A model generated the notes under the pieces. It was not told where the DNA came from. It saw only the letters and a program-made list of their open reading frames with translations, and ran no database searches. DNA of 64,000 nucleotides, taken from Lentinus brumalis. Its lineage: Eukaryota; Basidiomycota; Agaricomycetes; Polyporales; Polyporaceae. The position numbers and the translations under genes were made by a program. The stretch lies in contig MARA01000044.1 of NCBI GenBank assembly GCA_001792895.1, positions 1-64,000 on the forward strand, read 5' to 3'. Shown in pieces: positions 32,013 through 43,180 of this stretch (positions are counted from its first letter, which is position 1; every line of letters begins with the position of its first letter).

Positions 32013-34284
32013 CAACACCTCGACCACCCCCACTTTGAGGAGTTCCCCATACCTCCCCTCCTCAAAGAGTTCTGCCAAACTTTTTCACAATATAGCGTGA
32101 CATCTTAACATTGTGTACAGGCAGTCAGTGTATCTTAGCAATCAATGCCCCGCCTTCAAGAAAATGGGTTAGATATTGCAACACCGCCAGCATCTAATAA
32201 TTCAGCTATTGCTACGGTTGGGTTGAGTTCTATACTATACGTGCAAGCTGGGAAGGAACAGTGGGCCCTCCTTTTTTTGAGCTTTTGCCTATGTATGTCA
32301 GAAAGACTAAATGAGGGTTAGTGAGTTATGAGATACCGGAGAGGGCACTTACTTCATCCGACTTCGACTGCGAGATTGACATTGGCCTCGAGCCTGATCT
32401 TGACGACCTTGACCTCAAGCCGTGATCTTGCTCCTCATCTTGCTCCTCATTGTCACTCCCAATATCAAATGTGAGGCAGTAGAACTTGCAGAATTTCGAG
32501 CATTGATGCTCAGCTGGGAATCGGTTGAACGCCTCCCCAACATTGCCACCTCCGAAGATGTTATCGCCCAACGTCCTGTGCAAACGAACAAGCACTTGAG
32601 CCTCCAAAACTCGCAGTCTGGAAACAGAAGAAGCAATCCTACGGATTGGTCATAATTTGAGGGTCGGAAAGTGTATGCCCAACACCTAAGGCGGAAACAA
32701 GCTGAGTTGTCATAAATTGGGGGTAATGAAGGATTGACTCTCACCCTGAAAGTCCGAGATATAAGCACACCCTTTGGTCTCCAGGTACTGCACGTGTTGA
32801 CAGAAGACCAGAAAGTCGCACAGGAGGCGGCCTTCATCGTCTGACATGGCCTGAGCCAATGGCAGTGCAGAAGCGTTGTTGATGAGTTTTCGCCATGGCC
32901 CGTTCAAGTAGGGCTCCAGCATAAATACTTGTCTGCTTTCGTGGTTCCGAGTAGGCGGGGCCAAGCTCAAGTCTTCCAATGCAAGAGCTGGTAAGACGAA
33001 GTCAATTTTTGGGATGGGAAACGGCGGTGTGCCATATTCGCTGCGTGCCATGAAGTCATACACTAGGGCCGTGAAGGCAGCAGCCCATTGCGAGCACTGG
33101 ATCTCCTTGGTTAGGTCAACAATCTGCTGTGTACCTTCAAGAAGGTGGACAGATGGATCTGAAATGAGGATACCCCGAGGAACGTCACTCATTCCAGTGC
33201 CATCTGGGCCCACATTCAATCGCGGACGATGATGCTTGTCATAGCATTGCTTGATCGCCACAGAGTTCGAGGGAAAACCTTGAAGAACGGGTTGTGTAAC
33301 TCCCTGGTAGGCGAGCTTGAATGTGCCATACTGTGGGACGGCCTTGGAGTTGTAGTTGTACGTCAGGCGAGCTGCGACCCTTTCTACACCTTGGCTGAAC
33401 AACGGAGCTCGCTTTCCTGGAATAGAATATCAGAGGGATTCAATGACCGGAAAATATGATGCGCTTACCGCCGGTGTGTGCCACCTCTTCAGCTCTCTGA
33501 ACCAGCTCTGCAAATGAGAGCTTGGGACAGATCTGTACCAGTACAGGTACGTCCACAGAGTGCACTAGACAGTTGTGTCAGTTGACAGAATGCACTGAAA
33601 ATGTATAGTACTCACATAGTCCGAGTGCAGCGTGTCGCGAGGGTCCTCGTTGGGTTCGAAGAGCATGTTGTATCTGGCGACTTGATAGGACAGTTAGAGG
33701 CCGAGTGCGTTTTGAGACTGAGGTATCATCCGCTTGAGTATGCGTAGGTGACTGCAGTGTGATCGTGCCGCTTGGAATCAAAATGGAGATGCAGCATGCA
33801 CGGAAGCAGCAGAACGCACCCTTGGACGTTTGGGCTGAGAGTCACTTTGTAGGACTGCCTGAATTGGAGGCATAGCCAATATTTTGTCAGTCCTAGATGT
33901 AGCGACTGTCTCGACTGACAATCGGTTAGGGACAGGAGCGCTGGATTGACGACAGTCGACCGCGGCCTATAGATAGATAGAGCATATCAGTGGTTTTGAC
34001 CATGTGCCAATACTGAGACATGATTGTGCAAACCTCAAGAGACTCGACGGTGTCAGTCTCTGACTGCTCCTGGCGTCGCAAGGCAGTCTTGTACTTGGAG
34101 AGTGGTATCTCAAGATATACTGGTACTGAAAGGTTTGGTTTGCTAGATCCCTTGAATACTTGGTGCTGGTTGCGGCCTGTGCCCTTGGTCTGATAGAGTC
34201 CTTCGGAGATAGCGTCACGGTCTGCCATTCCTTCGATGGGAAGAAGTGCAACCCAGCCCTTGGTTCGGAGTGTGCACTCTTCAA

Positions 34285-35655
34285 TTTTGAGTGGAGTTCA
34301 TCAGGGAGACCGCATTTCGGCGCCTAAACGCCGTTGCAGCCACCCGATCTTGTTGCAGCCCGTTGCACTCTATAGCACAATATTGTGCTATAGAGTGCAC
34401 TCGACGTAAAACACCGAAATACTGGGCTGAAAATCTTCCTGCAAGTTCATAGGTACGTCAGCCAGGAAATCAGGCCCTCGAGAGCATTGGAAGACGTCGT
34501 AGCGAGACCAGAATCACAGCGGAGACACGAGGTTTTGACGCCCGACACGTCGGAAGTCGTCGGAGATTGTCGGAACACACAAGCGCCAACTGATCTGTTA
34601 TCATCTGGTCTCCCGGAACGACGGACTTCACCCTTCTTTTCTCTCTCCATCACCTCCCTCCGCTATTTTGTTGCAGCTCGCTTTCTCCGTCTCCCCCGTC
34701 CCTTTGTACCTCTCGGCACACGCCCGCCAATGCAAGCAGCTCGGTACGCAGACACTCCCGCTCACGATTCTCGCCACCTTTGTGGATTACCTGCTCCATC
34801 TTGCACGGCCGCTATCCGCTCAACTCGCATACTCTCGCCGCCGCCGCCACGCGTCTTACGTTCGCTCATACTACATTCCGCCCTCCTCATCTGCTCTCAC
34901 CACCGGCCCACACAGTCTTCCCGCCAATCAGTGTTTGCTCTGCTCAAGCTCGCCTGTGTCATGACTTTCTCAAGCGCGCCTCGTGGCCGGTCTTCAAGTT
35001 TCGCTCGCTTTCGTGTTGCCAGTGTACGCCCTCAGTGCTTCTCGATCAGCTTTGCAACTCGTCCCAGCCCAGACCATTGTGCTCGCCGGCTCCCGCTCGC
35101 TCGCTTGCCCTGGACCCACATCTTGGTATTCGATCTTGGCGACCATCGTACAAGACTGTTCCCGTCTTGACGTCCTCCTTTCGACAGTGCTTTGCCGACG
35201 CCTCCTCCAAGAAGCCTTTCCGCGTTATCTCTCACATGCCAAAGATCTCGTCGTCTCCCCATCGTCGATGTCACTCCGGACCCTCGATATCCTTCCCCAT
35301 GCTGTCTACCGTCTCTTGTCTGTGTCGTCTTGTCTACGTAGTCATGTATACTAACTTCTGTACCGTATTTACTACTCAATGATGATTTTATGTCGCTATA
35401 TGATGCATAGTATGCTGGTACAAGTAGTAATACAATTTCGACCGTAATTTCGACCGTGATCATTGCCTTTTCTGGACGCCTCTGTTGCGCAATATTGCGC
35501 TACAGAGCACTATAGAGCGAGTAGTGGCCGCAATATAGAGGGGGGTGGCAATGGCGCAATGGACGCTATATTGCCAATAGAGCGCTATAGAGAGGATGTC
35601 GGTCTTCCTGATGTTGACTTTGCCCATACAATCCAGGGGGGTGAAGAGTAGCAAA
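34285..35655. mobile_element. Candidate insertion splitting the alpha-kinase gene
   Basis: The kinase reading stops near 35655 and resumes near 34288. The stretch between has CTCTATAGC-type words in inverted orientation at both ends. The left side holds a perfect 36-bp palindrome (34364-34399) centred on AATATT. The right side (35485-35600) holds several GCGCAATATTGCGC and CTATAG-type inverted repeats. A C/T-rich open region in between (34487-35380) shows no recognisable protein. Exact ends and target duplication are not established. Confidence 0.45.
34364..34399. repeat. Perfect 36-bp palindrome
   Basis: The left half TGCACTCTATAGCACAAT is followed directly by its reverse complement, with no spacer. 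It can extrude as a cruciform. Confidence 0.95.
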
Positions 35656-36532
35656 TACTAGAGCTTTGAGCTCGCGAGGGCCGATTCGCGCCGGAACATG
35701 TGGAATGGACTCGCGAACAGCCTTCGCATAATATAAGCATGAGTTCGCACTGTCAAACATAGTAAAATTTACCGAGATTGCGGTATGAGTTTTGCGCTTA
35801 TCCTCCATAACAACCATGAAGGCCTGTACTATGACGACCTCTGCAGGGGGTCCACCAACACGCAATGCGTTCATCTGTAGCAGCTGGCGGATCTTTTGGT
35901 AACGATCATGCGCCTCAGTGTACCCGTGCTTGCCACTGAGTGGCGTCTGGAGTATGCCATACAGATCTCCGACTTGTTGAAGACCAGGTACATGGACTAT
36001 AGGTCCCACCAGAGCTGGGGCAGCCGGGGGCGGCATGTGGTTGGATTGACGCTGCCCTACCGGCACAACCGGGAGACGTTCTGGAGCAACTGATATGCAT
36101 TTGAATCAATACACATATACTGTGAGATCACGCACCTCCTCGTTGAGCTGCAGCAATGTTCTGGTGTATCTGAACACGGGACGGTGTGGCAGAAACAGCT
36201 CGAACAGCTCGCGTAGACTCTAGATATATCTTTGAATAAGTTGTAAATTCACGACAGAGGTACGATAGCCCACCTTGATTCGAGTTACGTGCTGCCTTGT
36301 CCAAATAGTACCGATAACAGTCAGTGCACAGGTTCTTGCCCCCACCGCCTTGCGCCGCGGAGAACATAAACTTGAGCGGTCCAGGTTGTTCGGCCTTGCC
36401 ACGGTGCGGGCACCGGCTGCCCTGACAGGTCTGCGAGACCTGGGATGTGAAGATGCCCAGCGACGACATACAGATGTACAGTCTGAGGAGCAAACCTGTT
36501 TTTTTTTGAGTGCGGGACCACGACAAGCGCGC

Positions 36533-36598
36533 ACGCGAGTTCAAACACAGAATGCACGCGGGTTCGAACACAGCGGTGCGAACACAGAATGCGCGCGC
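36533..36598. repeat. Degenerate tandem repeat upstream of the alpha-kinase start
   Basis: Three units related to GCGnGTTCnAACACAGaatg lie in tandem 60-130 bp upstream of the putative start codon at 36469. The remaining sequence to 37114 shows no gene. Confidence 0.6.
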
Positions 36599-37114
36599 GT
36601 TATAGACCACGCACTTGCGCACTCGGGATAAATGACTACTCACTGTCCCACCTTGCTTGCGGGCATTACATACGACAATTTGAGAACTCGAATAGACGCA
36701 GTCGAAGGAACATGATACTTAACCATCTAAGAAGATGGAAGCCTCCATGCAAGCGCAATCAAGATATTATGCCGTGCGAGGTGTCTGGGGGACTTCACGA
36801 ACACGCGAGCGCATCACAGTCTAAGCGCTCTCACCTTCCTTTTTTGAAGCTGACCCCAAACGGCTGCCATAGCATCTTACAGCTGCTCCTGGAATTGACG
36901 AACGAAGACAGCGGCCCGCAAGTACTTAGAAGCTGTACACGGGACCCACTGCCGCGGCACAGCGTGTAATGATACCGATAATCTACCCTGAGCTTGGTCG
37001 TTTCATATGAGAGCGTGGCTCTACGCCAGAGGTATATAAGCTGCTGGGCGCGACTTCTCCAAAACACCTTTCACTTGACTCCACACTGTCCCCTCAGACC
37101 GCTCCCTCTTGATC

Positions 37115-38474
37115 ATGACCAATACCCAAGCTCCCATTTACCACTCCTCAAAGATTGCAAAAGCTCGCAATGCAGATACTTTCATATGGTGGCCGGCGTT
37201 GTCGATCCCGTACCCAGAGGTGATCGCCTGTGAGCTTCTCGACCGTTCTCAATGGCTTCTCGTAATTGACACACCGTTTGCGCCTCCCCGGGCCAGGTTT
37301 CGATCACAGATTGACGGGCAGTATTCCAGCTGCAAGTATACTTCGCTGGATCGAGCTCCTCGCCCGTCGCAAGTTTGACGGGATGTCTCTGGGATGCCCC
37401 GAAACGGGGGTTCCATTCGCCCATCTGAGTATCATGAAGTATGGGCCTTCGAAGACCACACAATTACGCGAAATTGCAGGCAATGAGCCAGTCGGCATGG
37501 GAGACTACTTCTGCAAGTTCCCGCCAAGTTCGTCCCGAGCAGCTGGCAATCTACCGCTGTGATGAGAAGTTGACGTGCCACTTCGCAGATCTTTTGCCGC
37601 AGGATACTCCCGAACTGCCCCCGAGCCTGCCTATCGTTGTTCCAGAGCAATATTCGATCGCTTCAAAGCTGTGCACCGACAATGACCCGGGAGTACCTAC
37701 GGTCAAGATTGATGTGAGTACCATACTACGCCTCCCCTGTAAGGTGATCAGGCTGCTGAGCAGACTTACCTCAAATTGAGCAGTTGACTATCCCCGCGCC
37801 CCTTAGGCAACAGAGAGCTGCAGACGTCGATATCACGAAATGCCTACTCACGGGCAACGTTGTCGACGTGGATTCCGAGCTCCGGTGGATCATCCCGCCA
37901 GTGTTTTACCCTTCTGTGAGCAATTCCATGGTCCTACACCGCAATCAACCGTAGTACTGAAAGAGCACCAGGTAAAGAACCCCGCATATCTGGACATCCC
38001 AAAGGGTCGCAGGGATGTCCCCTACCGCACCCCGGGTAACATCATCCCCATGCGGAAGGACCTCCGTAAATTGTTCGACGAGAACGCTTTTGGTATAGAC
38101 GTTGATGTGAGTGTGCTGCCAGACAGCGTGTATAGGCCTCTGATTTTGTGGTCTAGGATGATTTCAAGGTCTACCGATTCCTGAAGTCCGCGGTCGATGC
38201 AGCTGATCTACCGAAGAGACTGGACGCGTCGAAGATCAGCGAAGATATGAAACCATTCCTGCGCGCACACTTCCAATGGACGTTGTCTCTGAGGTTCCTC
38301 GGAGGCAGTATCGAGGCCGACTTCCCGTATACTGAGGTCTGGAACTTCTGCACAGCAGTGGAATGGGACGACAGTCCGCTTGATGTCCTATATAGTACCC
38401 TCGACAACCCCATATGGGAGACCCCCATTGGACGGGACGCGAAGATCTTGTTGGATGAGGTGAGACGCGCTTGA
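37115..38474 (+). CDS. Lineage-specific hypothetical protein with HNH-finger-like tail segment
   Basis: The start MTNTQAPIYHSSKIAKARNA leads into TFIWWPALSIPYPEVIAC and SQWLLVIDTPFAPPRARF. Later exons hold LGCPETGVPFAHLSIMKYGP, YRCDEKLTCHFADLLPQD, ELRWIIPPVFYPS, RRDVPYRTPGNIIPMRKD and a C-terminal part ending DAKILLDEVRRA. Introns lie after VKID, FYPS/HRNQ and FGIDVD. Two +1 frame slips occur, each in a three-base G or C run (about 37310 and 37520). Removing one base from each gives continuous sequence. The segment GNIIPMRKDLRKLFDENAF resembles the last helix of HNH domains (NAILLRSDIHRFFD in the gene at 20807-22273) with Arg in place of the metal-binding His. This likeness is my inference. 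Function unknown. Confidence 0.6.
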
Positions 38475-38764
38475 TGACCGGCAGGGAGATGCCATGTACG
38501 ATATGGGTTGTTGACTGGAGTCCTCGTTGATATTTATCATAGCGCTGTGTATTGATAGAGGTCTTCACTGATATATGGAACACAAGTGTTGACGAAATGC
38601 GATGCTCGCAATGTCTCGATCAGGCTGGTTCAAGTGGTTTCACGTCCGCTTCTCCAGTCCAGCAAACAAACATCGATAACTATAACAGCAGGAGGAATAC
38701 ACGGGATCGGTGAATAATGGATCAGGGAAGTACCTCCACGGAGAGTACATCAGGACTCTCGCGG

Positions 38765-40094
38765 TCATCCCATCAACTGAGTTGGGTCCGACGGAGGATA
38801 CTTCGTCTGGGCGAAAGTCAATATCCTGCGGCAGGCATCGGTCAAACAGTCGTGTGCGAGGCGAGATAATGACAGGAAACGTACCTCTTCAGACTCTGGA
38901 TGTACTTCCTACTGACTTCGTCGTTCAGCACATGTGCCACCTGGTCTGTGGAAATCTTTTCTCGCGCAGAACGTTCGTGGATACTACGATGGGGTCAACA
39001 GGTATGTTCGATCGCTCCGAACGAGAACCACGCACCCAACCATCGTAACACCAATAGGCCACGGAGCGTTGCCGATGGACAGACGCAAGTACGAATCGTT
39101 AGCACTCGAGTACCGCCGCATCTGCATGTGATGGACGATCTCGGCTATGCGAGCAAGCACGTCGGCCTGAAGATTCTACAGTTCTCATCAGACGCAGGCC
39201 CCAGCTGGAGGTGGTTGACATACGTACCCTTGTGCGAAGCAGCTTGAACAGTGGCTTCAGGTACTCTGCAGACTGTCGCTGTGTGGCGGCGGCCAGCTTT
39301 CCCTGCGTCGTTCGCTTGACGTGCTCTGAGCCAGCGATGAGATGAAGCCCGGGCACGAAGAGGTAAGTATACACACCTGGCCGGTCGTCCATCCACTGCT
39401 CCCATTCCTTCAACGCCCTCTTCAGCGCATAATAGATGATAGGGTACAGCTTGTCTGGGTCCGTCTTGACGAGCTCAAGGTCCAAGACGTCGCTCATGAG
39501 CGAGGCCTCCTTGTCCTTCTTCTTGCCCTTGTCCCGCGCGGCCTCCTCCTGGGTGTGCTTATCCACATCCTCAAGCGCTTTCTTGAAGTCGTTCTGGCCA
39601 CCATGGCGTTCGTGGTCCTTCTCCTCGATGAGCTCTAGCGCACGCAGACGGAGCCGCCGCTCCTTGTCAGACTCGCCGAAGAGCCGTATCGGCTGGCCCT
39701 TCGCGCGCAGCCGCCGGACCGTCTCCTCGTTCGAGATGTTGAAGGTCGACTCCGGGGCGGGGGACGCACCACCCTCCGGGTGCGGCGAAGCAGTAGACCG
39801 CCGCAGTGCATTGGACTGCTCTCCAGCTCACGTTCAGCCTTCGAAACGAGGAGACCGGCTACCGAGACTCACCTTCTTTGCCTCTTTCCTCCGCCGCTCC
39901 TCCTCGCGCTCACGTTCCTCGCGCTCCTTCTCCTGCCTGCGCTTGGCCTCCTCTTCCTCTCTTGCTTTCCTCTCCTGCTCCTCCTTGAGCCGTTCGAGCT
40001 CGCCTCTGCGCATGTACTTCGCGGGTCGACCATCCACGGCCGGGATTTCGAGCGCCTTGCGTTTGTTTGCAATCTCCGCCTTTAGTGCGTCCAT
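38765..40094 (-). CDS. PRP18: Pre-mRNA-splicing factor Prp18
   Basis: The start [20 protein letters not shown] opens a long charged helix ([19 protein letters not shown]) after a basic [14 protein letters not shown]. Exon 2 holds [20 protein letters not shown], the PRP4-like splicing-factor motif, then [20 protein letters not shown]. The Prp18 domain follows with [56 protein letters not shown], and the signature [21 protein letters not shown] last exon ends [12 protein letters not shown]. By family Prp18 acts in the second catalytic step of splicing with Slu7, in the nucleus. All parts are present. It is divergent from COX12, with 252 bp between start codons. Confidence 0.92.
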
Positions 40095-40346
40095 GACGAG
40101 ATAAGTGAGTAAACAGTCGATAGATTGATAGCAAAGCAGGCAGCTGAACGCGAAGGCGAGGGCGGTGGTGAACGACGAGTGCGGGGAGGTGATGGGCGAG
40201 GCCGAGAGACGGCGCGCCGGGACTGGGTCGGGCTCGGTCGGCGCTTCCGTCGACGAACACGCGCCCGACGACCCGGCTCGTTCCTCTCCTTCTCCTGCCT
40301 CTTCCAACTCGTCGTCCGTCCGCTTTATCCTCCGCGATTGCTCGCT

Positions 40347-40972
40347 ATGTCTGACCTCCAGAGGTTCGTACACATCGGAAGAATTTATTACGCTCGTTTG
40401 CGCACAGTTGACGCGAATCCTCCGCTACAGCAAGTACATCCTCCAGACCGCTGGCTTTGACGGTAAGTCGCCTCCCCGGTACAAACAGCCCCCGCGTTCC
40501 AAACTCAACAAACCACGCAGCCCGCTTCCCCAACACGAACCAGACGAGGCACTGGTCCGTCTCTCCCTCCTGTCTTGCATTCCTTGCAGTGTTCTGACGT
40601 TGTCGCACTCGCCCGCCTCGCTCTCTGTTGACATGCAACACGCCCCTTGTCCACGAACAGCTTCCAAAACTACACGGACTACTTCAAGTGCATCGCCGCC
40701 AAGGGCGAGGACTACGCCCCTTGCAAGCAGTTCAAGCGGGCCTACAACTCCCTCTGTCCTAGTGCGTCTCGCCTCTTTCTCTGCCATGTCCGCCCCTAAT
40801 TTCACTCGTCTTCCCATTCCCTTCTCCGCTCCGATTCGTGTCACGCAGACGAGTGGGTGAGTGCACTCTTCTTTCCACCCTCTGTATCACGCCACTTACG
40901 TTGTTCCGCCAGATTGCCAAGTGGGACGAGCAGCGCGAGAACGGCACCTTCCCCGCTTCTCTCGAGCCCTGA
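40347..40972 (+). CDS. COX12: Cytochrome c oxidase subunit VIb (Cox12)
   Basis: Six exons (40347-40363, 40431-40462, 40521-40554, 40661-40761, 40849-40856, 40913-40972) total 252 nt (83 aa). The fifth exon is only 8 nt. The protein reads MSDLQSKYILQTAGFDARFP, then the twin Cys pattern: a Cys in NQTRHCFQNYTDYFKC, then GEDYAPCKQFKRAYNSLCP and KWDEQRENGTFPASLEP. These CX9C and CX10C motifs form the disulphide-locked hairpin of Cox12, imported through Mia40 into the intermembrane space and placed at the dimer interface of complex IV. Length matches yeast Cox12 (83 aa). Confidence 0.95.
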
Positions 40973-41307
40973 GCAACTACATGTAGACATATCGTGCAGT
41001 CATGACCTCTGTACTCTGGACAAGCCATATAATCGCATTCTGCCTGGTGTCGCAGGACCCCTCCACCATTGCTGGGTTTGAGCCAATCGGCTGCACCGAG
41101 TTGCAAACTACCCTGCATACTTGAAAACGTAAGTTGGGCGGTCCTATGCCTCTGACCTAGTCCTATGATCTCCTGTGCAATAATTGCATTGTCCGATGAC
41201 ACTGCTCTCTGGTGTTCACTCGTGTAAGGTGGACTTGTTCGCGCGACGGATCGGGTAGTCTAAGTGATAAGTAGTGTGCACCAACGCACCGCGAGGCGTA
41301 TCGTGTA

Positions 41308-42999
41308 CTACGGTGCCAACAGACCGCGAACAAGCAAGGCTACGAACCCGACAAGGAGAGCCAACAGGAGCCACAACAGCGCTGGAGTGGGTACCGGTCC
41401 CATCTTCGCTGTCTCCAGCAGCGCGTCCTCGAGGTCTCGCGCCATAGCCTCCATCCCGAAGTGTTCGACCGCCCTCCTCTTCGCCCTCTCCGCTAACCTC
41501 TTGCGCTGCTCATCCGTGAGGCTGACGATCTCTACCAAAGCATCCGCCCAAACGTTCGGGTCTGGGCTTCGTAGCCACCCCGTCCGTTCCTCTGCAGGCA
41601 TGTCGACAACACTCTCCGTCGGGCCACCGCTATCGCACGCAAGGACCGGGAGGCCGCACGCCATGCCCTCGACTGGTCCAATCCCGAAGTGCTCGTTTGT
41701 GGGCGTGTAGAGGAGCGCGAGCGTCGAGGGGGCTGTGAGCAGGGCTGAACGCTGAGGCGACGAGAAGTTGAGCAGGAATAGGATGTCGGTCACTCCGTCC
41801 GGCTTGGACGCTTTCGCAAAGGACGGCAGGGGAACGCTTGAAGTGGAGGGCGTCAAGATCGAGTAGGTCAGCCCGTGGGCGTCGGCATTATCCAGGAGTG
41901 TTTGCAGCGTCTTGACATTGTCCTGAAGTCGCGGGTCATAACCACCTAGCCGATGCTCAGCGACGCGAACGAGGGATACGCCGAGAGCTTACCGGCAAGG
42001 ACAAGACGGATGTTCTTGCTACTGCCTGCGACGGACTTCTCGCGCAGCAAAGCGAATGCGTCGATCGCGAGGGCGACGTTCTTCTTCTGCTCGAATCGGT
42101 TCAAGGAGAGCAACGTGGGGCGGTCCCTGATCTTGCATGCCAGTCAAGGATAGGTGGCGAACTCGAAGAAGGGGACGTACGATGAGACACGGCGTATGTC
42201 TGGGTCACTGGCTGATACGTCTGGCGGCGCGTATGCGCTGAGGTTGATGCCCGGGTATACAACGCGCGGCGTGACTGTTATCGAGGGCATGTGTCTCTTG
42301 AAGACACTGACGGTGAACTTGGAGTTGGCGAGGAGAGTATCAGCCTGCTCTGGAGCAAAGTGAGTCGCAATCAGAGGAAGCAGGCATGGGGACATACTCG
42401 TGGTCATCTCCTCCAGCAAGTCCATCGGAAGACGGTATATCCGCTTCAACACGCTACCGCGCTTTGTCTGTCCCTCCACGTACGCACCTTCTGCGAGCAG
42501 CTTGTCCGGGAAGTGACAGTAGAACAGGACCCGCGTGTGTGCGAACGCACGGAGCAACGGAATGCAAGTGGACAGCTGGTCCACGAAATAGACATCGTAT
42601 GCCGGTGCGCCAGGGCGGACGAGGTGGACAGTGAGATGGAGCTGGCGTGCATGGGAGAAGAGAATGTGCAGCTTGCCACGGATGGCGCGGGGGAATGGCG
42701 GGACGACGTGGTGGACGCGGAGGGTTCCTGTGGACGTACTGCTGCAGCCTTGAGCTACGCCTGACGTGCGAGCAGCGTACCGTCTCGCGTCTCCTCGAAG
42801 CAGTGTCCTGGGTCGTGGTGGGAGGTGTAGATGTCGACGCTGTGTCCTAGTTTCTGCAGACCGAGGGCGGCGTCGACGACGAGGCGCTCCGCCCCTCCTG
42901 CAGACTACGTGTCAGCTACGGCGTGCGCATGGACGTGCTCGAACACGAACCAATGCCAAGGTCAGGATGTACGAACGCGATGCGGAGTTTCCTGCCCAT
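41308..42999 (-). CDS. ALG2: Alpha-1,3/1,6-mannosyltransferase Alg2
   Basis: The start at 42999 ([15 protein letters not shown]) leads to [60 protein letters not shown] and [17 protein letters not shown]. The GT-B donor-binding half has [20 protein letters not shown] sequence and the EX7E motif in [20 protein letters not shown], then [12 protein letters not shown]-terminal hydrophobic segment ([20 protein letters not shown]) is a membrane anchor. By family, Alg2 adds the second and third mannose residues to the dolichol-linked oligosaccharide on the cytosolic face of the ER. Several introns are present. It is divergent from the 5-phosphatase gene, with 181 bp between starts. Confidence 0.93.
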
Positions 43000-43180
43000 G
43001 TCGACGTCGTGGAGGGAGGAGGAAGGGATAGCACACAGCGCGTCCTATAGCGCGTGGACCTGCCCGTAGCCGAGGCACATGCCTCTTGCTCTTGACCCTC
43101 GCGCCCGCTGCTCTCGTTCCCGTCTTGTGCTGTCTCTACTTGTCCGCTCTCTGTCTTGATGTTCACGACCTTACACGATC

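Larger units (their letters stand above)
32298..36469 (-). pseudogene. Alpha-kinase (atypical MHCK/eEF2K-type) gene, interrupted by about 1.35 kb
   Basis: The N-terminal part starts at ATG 36469 (MSSLGIFTSQ) and has a Cys-rich zinc-binding-like module (CQGSRCPHRGKAEQPGPLKF, then NLCTDCYRYYLDK). Linker exons follow (about 36066-35660: YTEAHDRYQKIRQLLQMNAL, PARIGPRELKALVF). The protein resumes at about 34288 with KIEECTLRTKGWVALLPIEG, continues through ASLPLSKYKTALRR-like linker sequence, and ends in an alpha-kinase core: RQVFMLEPYLNGPWRKLIN, LVFCQHVQYLETKGCAYISDFQG, DNIFGGGNVGEAFNRFP and the zinc motif HQCSKFCKFY. A last intron leads to a stop at 32298. By family these are Ser/Thr kinases. Unless the insert is removed as a very large intron, the gene is broken. 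Confidence 0.7.

Noticed and set aside
34487..35170. 227-codon open frame in the insert of the alpha-kinase gene
   Set aside because: C/T-rich composition, several overlapping frames of similar length, no recognised domain; kept only as part of the candidate insertion.
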